NCBI RefSeq assembly: GCF_031954365.1
Contig: NZ_JAUSVZ010000001.1
DNA: 64,000 nucleotides
DNA from: Brevibacillus aydinogluensis
GTDB taxonomy: Bacteria; Bacillota; Bacilli; Brevibacillales; Brevibacillaceae
Direction: 5' to 3' (one strand)
The position numbers and the translations under genes were made by a program. Shown here piece after piece: positions 40,562 through 49,908 of this stretch (position 1 is the stretch's first letter; every line of letters starts with the position of its first letter). The notes under the pieces were generated by a model that did not search any database, was not told the origin of the DNA, and saw nothing but the letters and a program-made list of their open reading frames with translations.

Positions 40562-40749
40562 GATGCTTGTCGACGCATCCAATTTCCGTTTCCGATGTAC
40601 GGCCCGATGTTCAGGTGCTGCTCCCGCTTAGGTGAATCACTTCGAGATATATCACCCGTCGGCGAAAGGTATGTGCGGTTGTAAAAAACTGGCGATATCA
40701 GCCAATAAATGGTATATCGAGTATAATATTAGACACAGTTCATTTTTAG

Positions 40750-40778
40750 TTGACTTCCACCTTGTCCATCCCTTATTA
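40750..40778 (+). promoter_or_regulatory. Promoter candidate for the FAD oxidoreductase gene
   Basis: TTGACT (40750-40755), 17-base spacer, TTATTA (40773-40778), 51 bp before the start codon in an otherwise AT-rich stretch. Confidence 0.5.
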
Positions 40779-40829
40779 TTCTATGAGGATTAGGAATCAA
40801 CTTCGAGAGTGCGTAAGGGAGTTTGTTGT

Positions 40830-42122
40830 ATGACTACCAATCACTATGACGTCGTCATTGTCGGCGGCGGACTGGCCGGATTGTCGGCTGCTGCCTATCT
40901 TTCGACCAAGGGCAAGAAAGTGGCGCTCTTGGAACGGGGTACCTTGGGCGGGCGAGCTGTCACGCTGAAACTCAAGGGCTTTAATTTCAACTTTGGCGCT
41001 CACGCCATCTACGGACGCGACACGTCCATTTTGAAAACGTTTGAAAAAGAGTTGGGCCTGCAGATCGACTGGCAGGATTTCAACCCCAACAAAGCCAAAT
41101 ACGACTTGGGAGACGACCTGACCGCCGTTCCGGCTAACGTGCAGGGGCTGTTCCGCACCAAGTTGTTGAAAGGGATTGACAAGGTCCTGTTTACCTTTGA
41201 AATCTTGAAAACGATGCTGAAGATGGAGACGGGCCATCCGCACCTGTCGATCCAAAAATGGATGGAGAAGAAAAACGTCAGCGAGGACGTGCGAGAAATG
41301 ATGCTGACGCTGGCGTCTTCCAACTTCTTTACCCGGGAGCCGGAAAAAATCCCGTCCGACGTGTTTTTTACCTACTATCGCCGCCTGTTTACGACCAACA
41401 AGCCGGTGGCCTACATCGGAGGCGGTTGGCAGGCGTTGATCAACGAGTTTGTCCGCGTCATCGAGGCCAACAACGGCACGATTCTCACCAAGACCAGAGT
41501 GGAGGCGTTCCGCTGGGAAAACGACCGCGTGATCGCCGCCGTCACCCCGGATGCGGAGTATACGGCCGACGAGTTCGTCTGCTGCATTCCGCCCAAGGAA
41601 ATGGTCAAGGTGTTCAAGGATACCAAGCTGGAGCACGCCATCGAACAGTACGCGTTGTACGAACCGACGGTCGTGGTGGTGTACGACATCGGCTTGAAAG
41701 AGCGGATCGACGTGCCCTACACCTATGTATACGACAAGCAGAACAACATTTTCATCACCGACATCTCTTACTACGACACCACCTGCGTGCCGGAGGGAGG
41801 CCAACTGCTGCAGGCGACAGCCTACCTGCGCCAATCGGAAGTTGGCAACAAGGAAGCGGTCGAACAGCGCAAACAGGAAATTGAACAGCTGTACGACAAG
41901 CACTTCCCGGGCTGGCGCGAACATCTGGTCGTCCCGCGCGTTTCGACGCGCGCCGTGGTGCAGGAGATCAAGTGGACCATGAACCAGAAGCCCATGCCGA
42001 TCTTCCTACCGGACTACCGTAACCTCTTCTTTGCCGGCGACTGGTGTGAAGGACAGGGACAGCTGTCCGAGCTCTCTTTCTCCAGCGCGTATGAGGCAAG
42101 CAAGCTGATTCTCGAAAAGTAG
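40830..42122 (+). CDS. FAD-dependent oxidoreductase, phytoene desaturase/amine oxidase-like
   Basis: The 430-aa protein has an N-terminal dinucleotide fold VVIVGGGLAGLSAAAYLSTKGKKVALLE (GxGxxG and terminal Glu) followed by GTLGGRA, as in carotenoid desaturases and protoporphyrinogen oxidases, and a C-terminal FAD contact NLFFAGDWCEGQGQLSELSFSSAYEAS. No carotenoid biosynthesis gene is nearby, so the substrate is open. The ATG at 40830 follows AAGGGAG. The gene is monocistronic. Confidence 0.82.
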   Translation: MTTNHYDVVIVGGGLAGLSAAAYLSTKGKKVALLERGTLGGRAVTLKLKGFNFNFGAHAIYGRDTSILKTFEKELGLQIDWQDFNPNKAKYDLGDDLTAVPANVQGLFRTKLLKGIDKVLFTFEILKTMLKMETGHPHLSIQKWMEKKNVSEDVREMMLTLASSNFFTREPEKIPSDVFFTYYRRLFTTNKPVAYIGGGWQALINEFVRVIEANNGTILTKTRVEAFRWENDRVIAAVTPDAEYTADEFVCCIPPKEMVKVFKDTKLEHAIEQYALYEPTVVVVYDIGLKERIDVPYTYVYDKQNNIFITDISYYDTTCVPEGGQLLQATAYLRQSEVGNKEAVEQRKQEIEQLYDKHFPGWREHLVVPRVSTRAVVQEIKWTMNQKPMPIFLPDYRNLFFAGDWCEGQGQLSELSFSSAYEASKLILEK

Positions 42123-42136
42123 ACACGCGATACAAC

Positions 42137-42172
42137 AGAGGCGTCCTTCCCAATCGGGGAGGACGCCGTTTC
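42137..42172 (+). terminator. Terminator after the FAD oxidoreductase gene
   Basis: GGCGTCCT, loop, AGGACGCC, GTTTCATT. It lies between convergent genes. Confidence 0.8.
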
Positions 42173-42202
42173 ATTGTGCGGCACCTGCCTGCACGGCATG
42201 GG

Positions 42203-43014
42203 TCAGGAGCGGCCCGCGTACAGGTCGTACACCATCCGTCCTATTTGTCCCATCACCTCACCGGCAGCCTTGGCATCCACGTTCTTCGACAGGGCGCAGA
42301 TGATCACGGCGTGGCCGCCCACGTACAAAATGCCGGCGTCGTGCGTGATGTTGGTCACCGTTCCGGTCTTGTTCGCCAGCTCCCACTTGGGCAGCATGCC
42401 GATGACATCGCCTTCCGGATCGGGCAGGCGACACGGCAGCCGGTCGCGGTGCTGCTGCCGCTTGAGGATGTTGATCATCTGCAGACAGCTGTTGTACGAG
42501 ATCGCTTTTCCCGTCGCCAAAAAACGGAAATGGCTGCCCATGTCGGCGGCCGTCACTTCGTTGTAGCCCTCCGGCTCCGCGGGCACAATCATCAGTTTGT
42601 TGTAAAACGAACTGTTGACCATTTCCGTACGGCTCATCGCGGTGCGAATGGCGTCCGTGCCGATCAGATCGATCAGCATGTTGGTCGCTGTATTGTCGCT
42701 TTGAATGATCATCAGCGTCACGGCGTGTAGACGGTCAGTTCGGTGCCCGGGGTGAAGTGCTGAAGCACGCCGGCTCCGCCCACCTGATCCTCCCGACGCA
42801 GCCGGAGCTTGTCCGATAGGGCCAGTCTGCCGGCGTACGCCTCGGCAAACACTGCCGTCATGATCGGCACCTTGATCAGACTGGCAGCGTAGAAGCGCTG
42901 ATGTTCGGCGATGCCGAGCCGTTCCCCTGTCCGCACATCCTCCAGGTAAATTCCCCATTGACCGCCGGTTTCTTCCGTTAATCTTTCAAGTGAAGGCCCG
43001 AGGGCAGAGAGCAC
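42203..43014 (-). pseudogene. Frameshifted class A beta-lactamase-like serine hydrolase
   Basis: The N-terminal frame (from about 43014, GTG behind AAAGGAG) encodes ...FYAASLIKVPIM (SxxK) and ends shortly after ELTVYT. Translation homology continues in another frame from AVTLMIIQSDNTATNMLIDL (SDN motif) to ANKTGTVTN (KTG) and the end at 42203. All three catalytic motifs of class A beta-lactamase/penicillin-binding-like hydrolases are present, but a one- or two-base indel near 42718-42728 breaks the frame. No signal peptide is seen. Either a recent pseudogene or a sequencing error. Confidence 0.85.
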
Positions 43015-43054
43015 CGCAGCCAACTCCTTTCGCGTACATTATTAATATAGGCAA

Positions 43055-43083
43055 TAGACAAAATATTCATAAGATAAGATAAT
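43055..43083 (+). promoter_or_regulatory. Promoter of the oligopeptide-binding protein gene
   Basis: TAGACA (43055-43060), 17-base spacer, GATAAT (43078-43083) in an AT-rich stretch 55 bp before the start codon. Confidence 0.55.
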
Positions 43084-43138
43084 AATATGTACTCGTACTT
43101 GGCATAATCAAGAAAAAATGTTTCATGAGGGGGATGTT

Positions 43139-44770
43139 ATGAAAACATTACAGAGACTGTCTCTATGCGCGGTTCTTCTGTCCAGCCTTGCGTTTGCCGG
43201 CTGTGGAGGGAATGGTGCGCAGGACGCGGCGAAACCTGCGGATACGCCAACCGCGCAGGGTCAGCAGGCAGCCGCGCAAGAATTGCGTGTCAACCTGAAT
43301 ACGGGTGACCCTAGCACGATCGACCCGGGACTGGCGGAAGACATTCCGTCCATGTCAGTGGCCCGCGCGGCGTTTGACGGTCTGCTGCGCCTCGACGTAA
43401 ACGGCCAGCTCAAGGAAGCAGTCGCCGAGAAGTACGAAGTGTCTGCGGACGGGCTGACCTACACGTTCCATCTGCGCGACAGCAAGTGGTCCAACGGCGA
43501 TCCGGTCACGGCGCACGACTTTGAATACGCCTGGAAACGGGTGCTCAACCCGGAGACGGCATCGGGTTACGCGTACCAGCTCTACTATCTGAAAAACGGG
43601 CAGGCGTACAATGCGGGCAAGGCCAAGGCGGAAGACGTGGGGGTAAAGGCAACGGACGACAAGACGCTGGTCGTCACGCTGGAAAACCCGGCTCCGTTCT
43701 TCCCGCAGTTGGTCGCTTCCGTCACCTACTTCCCTGTCAACAAGAATGTGGTGGAGGCCAACGAAAACTGGGCGGGCAGCCCCGAGACGTACGTGGGGAA
43801 CGGTCCGTTTGTACTGAAGAAGTGGGAACACAAGTCGGTCATCGAACTGGAGAAAAACGAGTCCTACTGGGACAAGGATGCAGTCAAGCTGTCCAAACTG
43901 ACGATCAACATGATCGAAGACGCCAATACCGAGCTGTCCATGTTCGAAAGAGGGGAACTGGACTGGGCGGGTTCGCCGCTGGGCGACTTGCCGCTTGATG
44001 CGCTCAATGCGCTGAAGGACTCGGGCAAGATGCAAACCCAGGCGACCGCCGGTACGTACTGGTACGTGTTTAATACGTCACAGCCTCCGTTCTCCAACAA
44101 GAAAATTCGCCAAGCTTTCGCATACGCGGTGAACCGCAAGGATATCGCCGAGAATGTCGTGCCGTACAAGAGCACGCCGGCGCTCGGCATCCTGCCGCCG
44201 ACGATGGCCTTCAATCCGGACGGCTACTTCAAGGACGGCGACGTGGAGACCGCGAAAAAGCTGCTGGCAGAAGGCATGAAGGAGCTGGGCATCTCCAAAC
44301 TGCCGGAGATCACGTTGTCCTACAACACGACGGAAGTGAACCAGCGCATCGCAACCGTTATCCAAGACCAGTGGAGAAAGGCGTTCGGCATCGAAGTCAA
44401 ACTGGTCAACAAGGAAAACAAGGTTCACCGCGAGCAGATGAAGTTGGGCAACTTCCAAATCGGCAGGGCAAGCTGGATCGGCGACTTCAACGATCCGATC
44501 AACTTCTTCGAGGTCTTCAAGGGCGGGCTGAACACGTCCAAGTGGGAGAACAAGGAATTCCTCGCCCTGCTGGAACAGTCGGCAAAAGAAGCAGACCCGA
44601 CGAAGCGCAACGAAATCCTCAAAAAGGCGGACGCCATCGTCATGGACGAAATGCCGGCGATGCCGATTTACTACTTCACCTACGCGTGGGTGAAGCAGGA
44701 CACGGTAAAAGACGTCGTGGTGGATCCGCTCGGTTTCATCGACTTCAAATACGCATCCAACGAAAAGTAA
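43139..44770 (+). CDS. Oligopeptide ABC transporter substrate-binding lipoprotein (OppA/DppE type)
   Basis: The 543-aa extracellular solute-binding protein family 5 member has a lipobox (AFAG-Cys22). Typical segments are DPSTIDPGLAEDIPSMSVARAAFDGLLRLD, LTYTFHLRDSKWSNGDPVTAHDFEYAWKR and YVGNGPFVLKKWEHKSVIELEKNESYW. It captures peptides for import or for signalling. No permease or ATPase genes accompany it, so it must use components encoded elsewhere. The ATG at 43139 follows GAGGGGGATGTT. A C26 hydrolase gene follows 26 bp later and may be co-transcribed. Confidence 0.9.
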   Translation: MKTLQRLSLCAVLLSSLAFAGCGGNGAQDAAKPADTPTAQGQQAAAQELRVNLNTGDPSTIDPGLAEDIPSMSVARAAFDGLLRLDVNGQLKEAVAEKYEVSADGLTYTFHLRDSKWSNGDPVTAHDFEYAWKRVLNPETASGYAYQLYYLKNGQAYNAGKAKAEDVGVKATDDKTLVVTLENPAPFFPQLVASVTYFPVNKNVVEANENWAGSPETYVGNGPFVLKKWEHKSVIELEKNESYWDKDAVKLSKLTINMIEDANTELSMFERGELDWAGSPLGDLPLDALNALKDSGKMQTQATAGTYWYVFNTSQPPFSNKKIRQAFAYAVNRKDIAENVVPYKSTPALGILPPTMAFNPDGYFKDGDVETAKKLLAEGMKELGISKLPEITLSYNTTEVNQRIATVIQDQWRKAFGIEVKLVNKENKVHREQMKLGNFQIGRASWIGDFNDPINFFEVFKGGLNTSKWENKEFLALLEQSAKEADPTKRNEILKKADAIVMDEMPAMPIYYFTYAWVKQDTVKDVVVDPLGFIDFKYASNEK

Positions 44771-44796
44771 TTACAGATTACAAGGAGTGACCGCAT

Positions 44797-45531
44797 GTGC
44801 GTCCGATCATTGGTGTAGCGTGTACCAAAATGTACTTTCCCAACAACAATCTCGACCAGTTCTACTACGTGGGTACCAGCTATGTGGACGGGGTGGCCCG
44901 CACCGGCGGGATTCCGTTCATCCTGCCGCTGATGTCCGTCCCGGATGCGCCGTTCCGCGCGATGGTGGAATCGCTGGACGGCCTGATTCTCACCGGCGGA
45001 GACGATCCCGCCCCCCATCTGTACGGAGAAGAGCCGCTGCAGGGGCTGGGGGACGTGGAGCACGAACGGGACCTGGCGGAACTGGCGGTGATTCGGCTGG
45101 CTCTGGAGCTGAAGAAACCGATTCTCGGCATCTGCCGCGGCATGCAAATCCTGAATATAGCCTGCGGCGGCACGCTGATCCAGGACATCCCAAGCCAGGT
45201 GCCAGGTGCCTTTCAACACGAGCAAAAAGGTTCGCGACAATACGGGGCGCACAAGGTCACGCTACAGCCGGGGTTTGTGGCGGAGGCATTGGGCAAGACG
45301 GAAATCCTCGTCAATACGTCGCATCATCAGGCGGTAAAAGACGTGGCCCCTGGCTTCAAGGTAACAGGGGTGGCTGCAGACGGGGTGATTGAGGCGATCG
45401 AAAGCCTCGACGGGCTGCACGTGGGCGTGCAGTGGCATCCGGAGCGCATGTGGGCGCACGACGACACGATGCTGAAGCTGGCGGAAGCGTTCGTCAACAA
45501 GGCGCGTCAGGTAAAGGCGCTGGCCCGGTAA
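44797..45531 (+). CDS. Class I glutamine amidotransferase-like hydrolase (peptidase C26, PuuD-like)
   Basis: The 244-aa protein has the nucleophile Cys113 in GICRGMQ and the His/Glu pair in VQWHPE. It resembles gamma-glutamyl-gamma-aminobutyrate hydrolases and folate gamma-glutamyl hydrolases, which cut gamma-glutamyl amides. The GTG start at 44797 follows AAGGAGTGACCGCAT. An overlapping ATG at 44795 is in another frame. The position right behind a peptide-binding protein gene suggests a shared role in using gamma-glutamyl peptides, an inference only. Confidence 0.87.
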   Translation: MRPIIGVACTKMYFPNNNLDQFYYVGTSYVDGVARTGGIPFILPLMSVPDAPFRAMVESLDGLILTGGDDPAPHLYGEEPLQGLGDVEHERDLAELAVIRLALELKKPILGICRGMQILNIACGGTLIQDIPSQVPGAFQHEQKGSRQYGAHKVTLQPGFVAEALGKTEILVNTSHHQAVKDVAPGFKVTGVAADGVIEAIESLDGLHVGVQWHPERMWAHDDTMLKLAEAFVNKARQVKALAR

Positions 45532-45640
45532 GGCGTCGGCCACAGCATGCAATAAGGAAGACAGTCATGCAAAAGAAAAAACAGCACAGGCCGCTCTTCT
45601 CTTAAGGAAGGGCGGTCAGTTTGTAGTCAAAGTCCGTAGC

Positions 45641-45840
45641 GCATGGGTGATCGGGCCCGCTCGCTCTCTTGACGACCAGCAAAGAAGCGGAATGCGTCCG
45701 CTTCAAAACGCGACGCGGGCAGGGGGCACACATCTGGGTGTTTCGAGGATGTGAGACTTGTGCCCCCTGTTTTTCCCGCGTCTTCGTTTTTTCGCTGAGC
45801 GGGTCGTCAAAGGAGCTCGCTTGGCCCATCACTCCATACC
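45641..45840. repeat. About 200-bp imperfect inverted-repeat element (MITE-like or long hairpin)
   Basis: The two halves are inverted copies. TTGACGACC (45669-45677) pairs with GGTCGTCAA (45802-45810), CAGGGGGCACA (45720-45730) with TGTGCCCCCTG (45759-45769), CGCGGG with CCCGCG, and the outer ends ATGG-GTGAT-GGGCC with GGCCCATCACTCCAT. The loop has its own CACATC/GATGTG stem. No convincing gene lies inside. The region 45532-46104 otherwise holds only a terminator and the 20-bp tandem repeats. Confidence 0.75.
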
Positions 45841-45918
45841 TCGTACTTTTCTACAACGTTATTTGATCGATGTGCAGGCCTCCGGCCTGGAAACGATGGT
45901 TAAGATTGTTTTAGTCTG

Positions 45919-45949
45919 GCCGCCCTTCGCTCGGGAAGGGCGGTTTTTT
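45919..45949 (+). terminator. Terminator-like hairpin in the dinB upstream region
   Basis: CCGCCCTTC, loop GCTC, GGGAAGGGCGG, TTTTTT. No gene obviously ends here except a transcript through the inverted-repeat element. Confidence 0.75.
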
Positions 45950-45985
45950 GTCACCATGAGGACGTTACCAGGCGGCTGACACGAT

Positions 45986-46034
45986 GCAGGCGGCGACCGT
46001 ACGCAGCAGGCGGCGACCGTACGCAGCAGGCGGC
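45986..46034. repeat. 20-bp tandem repeat, 2.5 copies
   Basis: Unit GCAGGCGGCGACCGTACGCA at 45986-46005 and 46006-46025, then a partial copy GCAGGCGGC (46026-46034). Confidence 0.95.
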
Positions 46035-46104
46035 TGTATCTTGCATCCGTTTAAAAAAAGAACGATAATAGCCATATGAGAATGTATGTTTGGTGGTATC
46101 TCCT

Positions 46105-47187
46105 GTGAAGAAGATCCTGCATCTGGATATTGACGCGTTTTTTGCCAGTGTTGAACAGTTGGATCACCCGGAACTGCGCGGCCGGCCGGTGATCGTCGGC
46201 GGCACGGGAAACCGCGGCGTGGTATCCACCTGCAGCTATGAAGCGCGAAAATACGGGGTGCGGTCCGCGATGCCGATGGCGTTGGCCCGCAAAAAATGTC
46301 CGCACGGCGTGTTTCTGCCGGTTCGTTACGAGCGCTACGCGGAAAAATCGGCGGAGATCCGCGAGGTGTTTGCCGCCTATACGGATCGCTATCAAACCGT
46401 GGGACTGGATGAGGCGTACCTGGATGTCTCCGGATACGACAACGCCGTTCCCGTCGCCCGGGAGATCAAGCGGCGGATAAAGCGTGAGACCGGCCTGACC
46501 TGCAGCATCGGCCTCTCCTACAACATGTCCCTCGCCAAGATCGCCAGCGATTTGAAAAAGCCGGACGCCTTCGTCGTCATCCGACCGGAACAGGCGCTGG
46601 AGGTGCTGCGGCCGCTGCCTGTCGGAACGCTGCATGGCGTGGGCAAAAAATCGCAGGAATTGCTGGCGCGAAAGGGCATTCACACCGTGGAAGACTTTTG
46701 GCAGCTTTCCCTGGACGAAGTGGTGCAGTTGTTCGGCAAGTTCGGACGAGCGCTCTACCATCGGGCCCGGGGCGTGGACGACCGGGAAATCGTGACGGAG
46801 CGGGCTCCCAAATCGCTCAGCCGCGAGACGACGCTGCCGTTTGACCTATACGACCGTGAGGCGGTCAGCCCCATCGCTGCCGCCCTGCTGGAGGAGGCGG
46901 AGCAGGATGTGAGGCAGGAGGGTGTCATCCCGCAAACGCTGACGCTGAAAATCAAATACGCCGACTTCACCCTCAGGACCAAACAGCGCAAGGCCGCCCC
47001 CGGCGAAAACTGGGCTGACCTGCTGGAAGAGCTGTTGGACGCGTTTGACTACTCCCCGGGGGTGCGCCTCGTCGGTGTTGGTTTCTCCAACTTTGCGCCG
47101 CCGACGGAACAGCGGTACGAGCAGTTGACGCTGTTTTCGTGGGAGGGTTTTCATGAAGCGGACACGGGATATCGTCTCGGGCAGTGA
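46105..47187 (+). CDS. dinB: DNA polymerase IV, Y-family translesion polymerase
   Basis: The 360-aa protein has the catalytic residues Asp8 (HLDIDAFFASVEQ) and the later DE pair in VGLDEAYLDVSG. The SYEARKYGVRSAMP finger/palm segment, the helix-hairpin-helix region GTLHGVGKKSQELLARKGI and a C-terminal beta-clamp motif QLTLF (about 340-344) are all intact. It copies damaged DNA at the cost of errors. The GTG at 46105 is preceded by TTGGTGG. A TTG five codons earlier is possible. No LexA box was recognised in the upstream sequence. Confidence 0.93.
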   Translation: MKKILHLDIDAFFASVEQLDHPELRGRPVIVGGTGNRGVVSTCSYEARKYGVRSAMPMALARKKCPHGVFLPVRYERYAEKSAEIREVFAAYTDRYQTVGLDEAYLDVSGYDNAVPVAREIKRRIKRETGLTCSIGLSYNMSLAKIASDLKKPDAFVVIRPEQALEVLRPLPVGTLHGVGKKSQELLARKGIHTVEDFWQLSLDEVVQLFGKFGRALYHRARGVDDREIVTERAPKSLSRETTLPFDLYDREAVSPIAAALLEEAEQDVRQEGVIPQTLTLKIKYADFTLRTKQRKAAPGENWADLLEELLDAFDYSPGVRLVGVGFSNFAPPTEQRYEQLTLFSWEGFHEADTGYRLGQ

Positions 47188-47308
47188 TGCCGTGCTGCCT
47201 CGCGGATTGTATTTGAATGCGGATTGAAACTTTTGCAAGCCGGTGGCGGAGTGTGGTATAGTAAGTGCCGAAATCGCGGTTCTTTTCAGGCCGTGTTGGA
47301 GGTGCCCC

Positions 47309-47833
47309 GTGTTTCTGGAGAAGCTGATGCCGGATCAATTTGTGGAATCTATCCATCATATTGATATAGATCAACTGCGAAAAAGAAACATACGCGCGGT
47401 CATTACCGACCTGGACAACACCCTGGTGGAGTGGGACAGGCCACACGCCACTCCCGAGGTGGAAGCCTGGCTGAAACGGCTGAACGAGGCAGGCATCCAG
47501 GTGACGGTCGTGTCCAACAACAATCAGGAGCGGGTGAACCGCTTTTGCGCCCCGTTGGGGGTCCGGTTCATCTGCGCAGCGCGAAAGCCGTCCAGCCGCG
47601 CCTTTTTGCAGGCGGTCCGAGAGATGAACGTGACAATCGCGGAGACGGTTGTGATCGGCGACCAGTTGTTTACCGACGTGCTGGGAGGCAACCGGCTCGG
47701 GTTTCATACCATCCTCGTCGTCCCCGTTGCCCAGACGGACGGGTTTTGGACGCGGTTCAACCGCCGGATGGAACGGGTGGCGTTATACTGGATGCGCAAG
47801 AAAGGAATGATTTCGTGGAAGACAGAATCGTGA
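47309..47833 (+). CDS. yqeG: YqeG family HAD IIIA-type phosphatase
   Basis: The 174-aa HAD enzyme has DxD motif I in AVITDLDNTLVEWD, motif II VVSNN, and motif III/IV around VVIGDQLFTDVLGGNRLG. It is the first gene of a conserved Bacillota cluster. The GTG start at 47309 has GGAGGTG five bases upstream. Its 3' end overlaps the yqeH start by 19 bp. Phosphatase activity is expected, possibly on phosphatidylglycerophosphate, as proposed for relatives. Confidence 0.9.
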   Translation: MFLEKLMPDQFVESIHHIDIDQLRKRNIRAVITDLDNTLVEWDRPHATPEVEAWLKRLNEAGIQVTVVSNNNQERVNRFCAPLGVRFICAARKPSSRAFLQAVREMNVTIAETVVIGDQLFTDVLGGNRLGFHTILVVPVAQTDGFWTRFNRRMERVALYWMRKKGMISWKTES

Positions 47834-48948
47834 ACGAACAAACACCGGAGACGTGCGCAGGCTGCGGCGTGGCCATTCAGACGGAGGACCCGAAACGGCC
47901 GGGGTACGCGCCGGCGTCGGCCCTCGCCCGGGAAACCGTCATCTGCCAGCGCTGTTTCCGGATCAAACACTACAATGAAGTGGCGCCGGTCAGCATGGAG
48001 GACGACGACTTCTTGCGGATTCTGCACGGCATTGGAGCGACCGACAGCCTCGTGGTGATGGTGGTCGACATCTTCGACTTCCAGGGGTCGTGGCTGAAGG
48101 GCTTGCCCCGTTTTGTCGGCAAGAACCCCATTTTGTTGGTCGGCAACAAGGTGGATCTGCTGCCCAAAAACATCAACCTGAACCGCGTTCGCAACTGGAT
48201 GCAGCACGAAGCCAAAGAGCGTGGACTGCGCCCGGAGGACGTCATCCTGGTCAGCGCGCAAAAAGGCGTCAACATCGACGAGCTTCTGGCGCGCATTGGC
48301 CAATTGCGGCGCGGACGGGACGTTTACATCGTCGGGGTTACCAACGTCGGCAAGTCGACCTTGATCAACCGGATTTTGCACGACTACGGTTCGGCCGACT
48401 TGGAAATCACCACGTCTCCATTCCCTGGCACGACGCTGGACAAGATCGAAATTCCGCTGGAAGACGGCCGCTCCATTTACGACACGCCCGGGATCATCAA
48501 CCGCGACCAGATCGGCCACATGGTGTCGCCGCAGGATCTGCGCAGGATCACGCCCACGGCGCGCATTAATCCCAAGGTATACCAGTTAAACGACAAACAG
48601 ACGCTGTTTTTGGGCGGACTGGCTCGCATCGATTTTGTACGCGGCCAGCACCAGCCATTTGTCGTCTACGTGGCCAACAACCTGTACATTCACCGCACCA
48701 AGCTGGAGAATGCCGACGAGGTCATGGCCAAGCACCATGGGGAACTGCTTAGCCCGCCCACGGGAGCAGAGGCGGCTCAGGCGCTGCCCCCCTTTGTCAA
48801 GCATACGTTCAAGATCCCGCCTGCCGGCACGACGGACATCGTCATCTCCGGATTGGGATGGGTCAGCCTGCGGGGCAAGGAAGAGGCGCACGTCGTCGTG
48901 CACGCGCCCAAGGGCGTCAGCGTCGGGATAAGAAAAGGTCTGATTTAA
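47815..48948 (+). CDS. yqeH: Circularly permuted GTPase, ribosome biogenesis
   Basis: The 377-aa protein has an N-terminal zinc ribbon (CAGCG...CQRC) and G motifs in permuted order: NKVD (G4) and SAQKG (G5) come before GVTNVGKST (G1), then the DTPG (G3) segment. The C-terminal third is the TRAP-like RNA-binding domain. In B. subtilis YqeH acts in 30S subunit assembly. The GTG at 47815 behind AAAGGAATGATTTC is preferred over a GTG five codons later. Confidence 0.93.
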   Translation: MEDRIVNEQTPETCAGCGVAIQTEDPKRPGYAPASALARETVICQRCFRIKHYNEVAPVSMEDDDFLRILHGIGATDSLVVMVVDIFDFQGSWLKGLPRFVGKNPILLVGNKVDLLPKNINLNRVRNWMQHEAKERGLRPEDVILVSAQKGVNIDELLARIGQLRRGRDVYIVGVTNVGKSTLINRILHDYGSADLEITTSPFPGTTLDKIEIPLEDGRSIYDTPGIINRDQIGHMVSPQDLRRITPTARINPKVYQLNDKQTLFLGGLARIDFVRGQHQPFVVYVANNLYIHRTKLENADEVMAKHHGELLSPPTGAEAAQALPPFVKHTFKIPPAGTTDIVISGLGWVSLRGKEEAHVVVHAPKGVSVGIRKGLI

Positions 48949-49024
48949 AGCGGCAGTGCTGCTTCGCCTGCCGCCTGCCCTGTCATATGCTACACAAAGA
49001 GCAGCAGAGGGGAAGGAGATCCGC

Positions 49025-49879
49025 ATGATCACGAGCAAAACACAGTTGGTTGGTCTGTTGGGCCATCCGGTTTCGCATTCCCAATCGCCGTTGATGCACA
49101 ACGCCGCCTTTGCCGAATTGGGGCTGGATTTTGCCTATGCCGCTTTTGATGTGGAACCGGAGCGCTTGGGGGAAGCAGTGGCCGGCATTCGCGCGCTGGG
49201 GATCAAAGGGGTCAACGTGACGATTCCCCACAAGGTGGCGATCATGCCGATGCTGGACGAAATCGATCCCCTGGCCCAGCGGATCGGCGCGGTGAACACG
49301 GTCGTCAACCGGAACGGCCGCCTGATCGGTTACAACACCGACGGGACGGGCTACGTCCGTTCCCTGGTGGAGGAGACGGGGATCGACTTGCGCGAGCATG
49401 TTGTCACGATGATGGGGGCCGGGGGAGCGGCGCGCGCTGTCGCGTTCACCCTGGCTGAACAGGGCGTGCGGGAAATCCGAATCATCAACCGCTCGCGTGA
49501 ACGCGCCGCGCTCCTGGCAGAACACGTGGGAACGATCGTGCCCACTGCGGTGATCGATCCGGCGGACGGGAAAGCGGCGATCGCCGATGCCACGCTGCTG
49601 ATCAACACCACGTCGATCGGCATGCACCCGCAGGTGGACGAAATGCCGGTGCAGGCGGACTGGCTGCACCCCGGTCTGATCGTCAGTGATCTGATTTACA
49701 ACCCGCTCGAGACCCGTCTGCTGAAAGAGGCGCGGGCGTGCGGTGCGCGCGTTCATTCCGGCGTAGGCATGTTCGTCAACCAGGGCGCGCTCGCATTTGA
49801 ACTGTGGACGGGGCAGACGGCTCCCGCAGGGACGATGCGGGACATTGTTTTGCAGCAGCTTACGAAGACAAGTTCATGA
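49025..49879 (+). CDS. aroE: Shikimate dehydrogenase
   Basis: The 284-aa protein has substrate-binding residues in LLGHPVSHSQSPLMHNAAF, catalytic Lys in NVTIPHKVAI and Asp in NTDGTGY, the NADP-binding loop GAGGAARA with RSRERA behind the second strand, and the end motif GVGMFVNQGALAFELWTG. It reduces 3-dehydroshikimate in the chorismate pathway. The ATG follows GGGAAGGAGATCCGC. Placement between yqeH and yhbY is the normal Bacillota order. Confidence 0.95.
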   Translation: MITSKTQLVGLLGHPVSHSQSPLMHNAAFAELGLDFAYAAFDVEPERLGEAVAGIRALGIKGVNVTIPHKVAIMPMLDEIDPLAQRIGAVNTVVNRNGRLIGYNTDGTGYVRSLVEETGIDLREHVVTMMGAGGAARAVAFTLAEQGVREIRIINRSRERAALLAEHVGTIVPTAVIDPADGKAAIADATLLINTTSIGMHPQVDEMPVQADWLHPGLIVSDLIYNPLETRLLKEARACGARVHSGVGMFVNQGALAFELWTGQTAPAGTMRDIVLQQLTKTSS

Positions 49880-49908
49880 CCATAGACGTAAAAGAAGGAG
49901 GCATGCCG

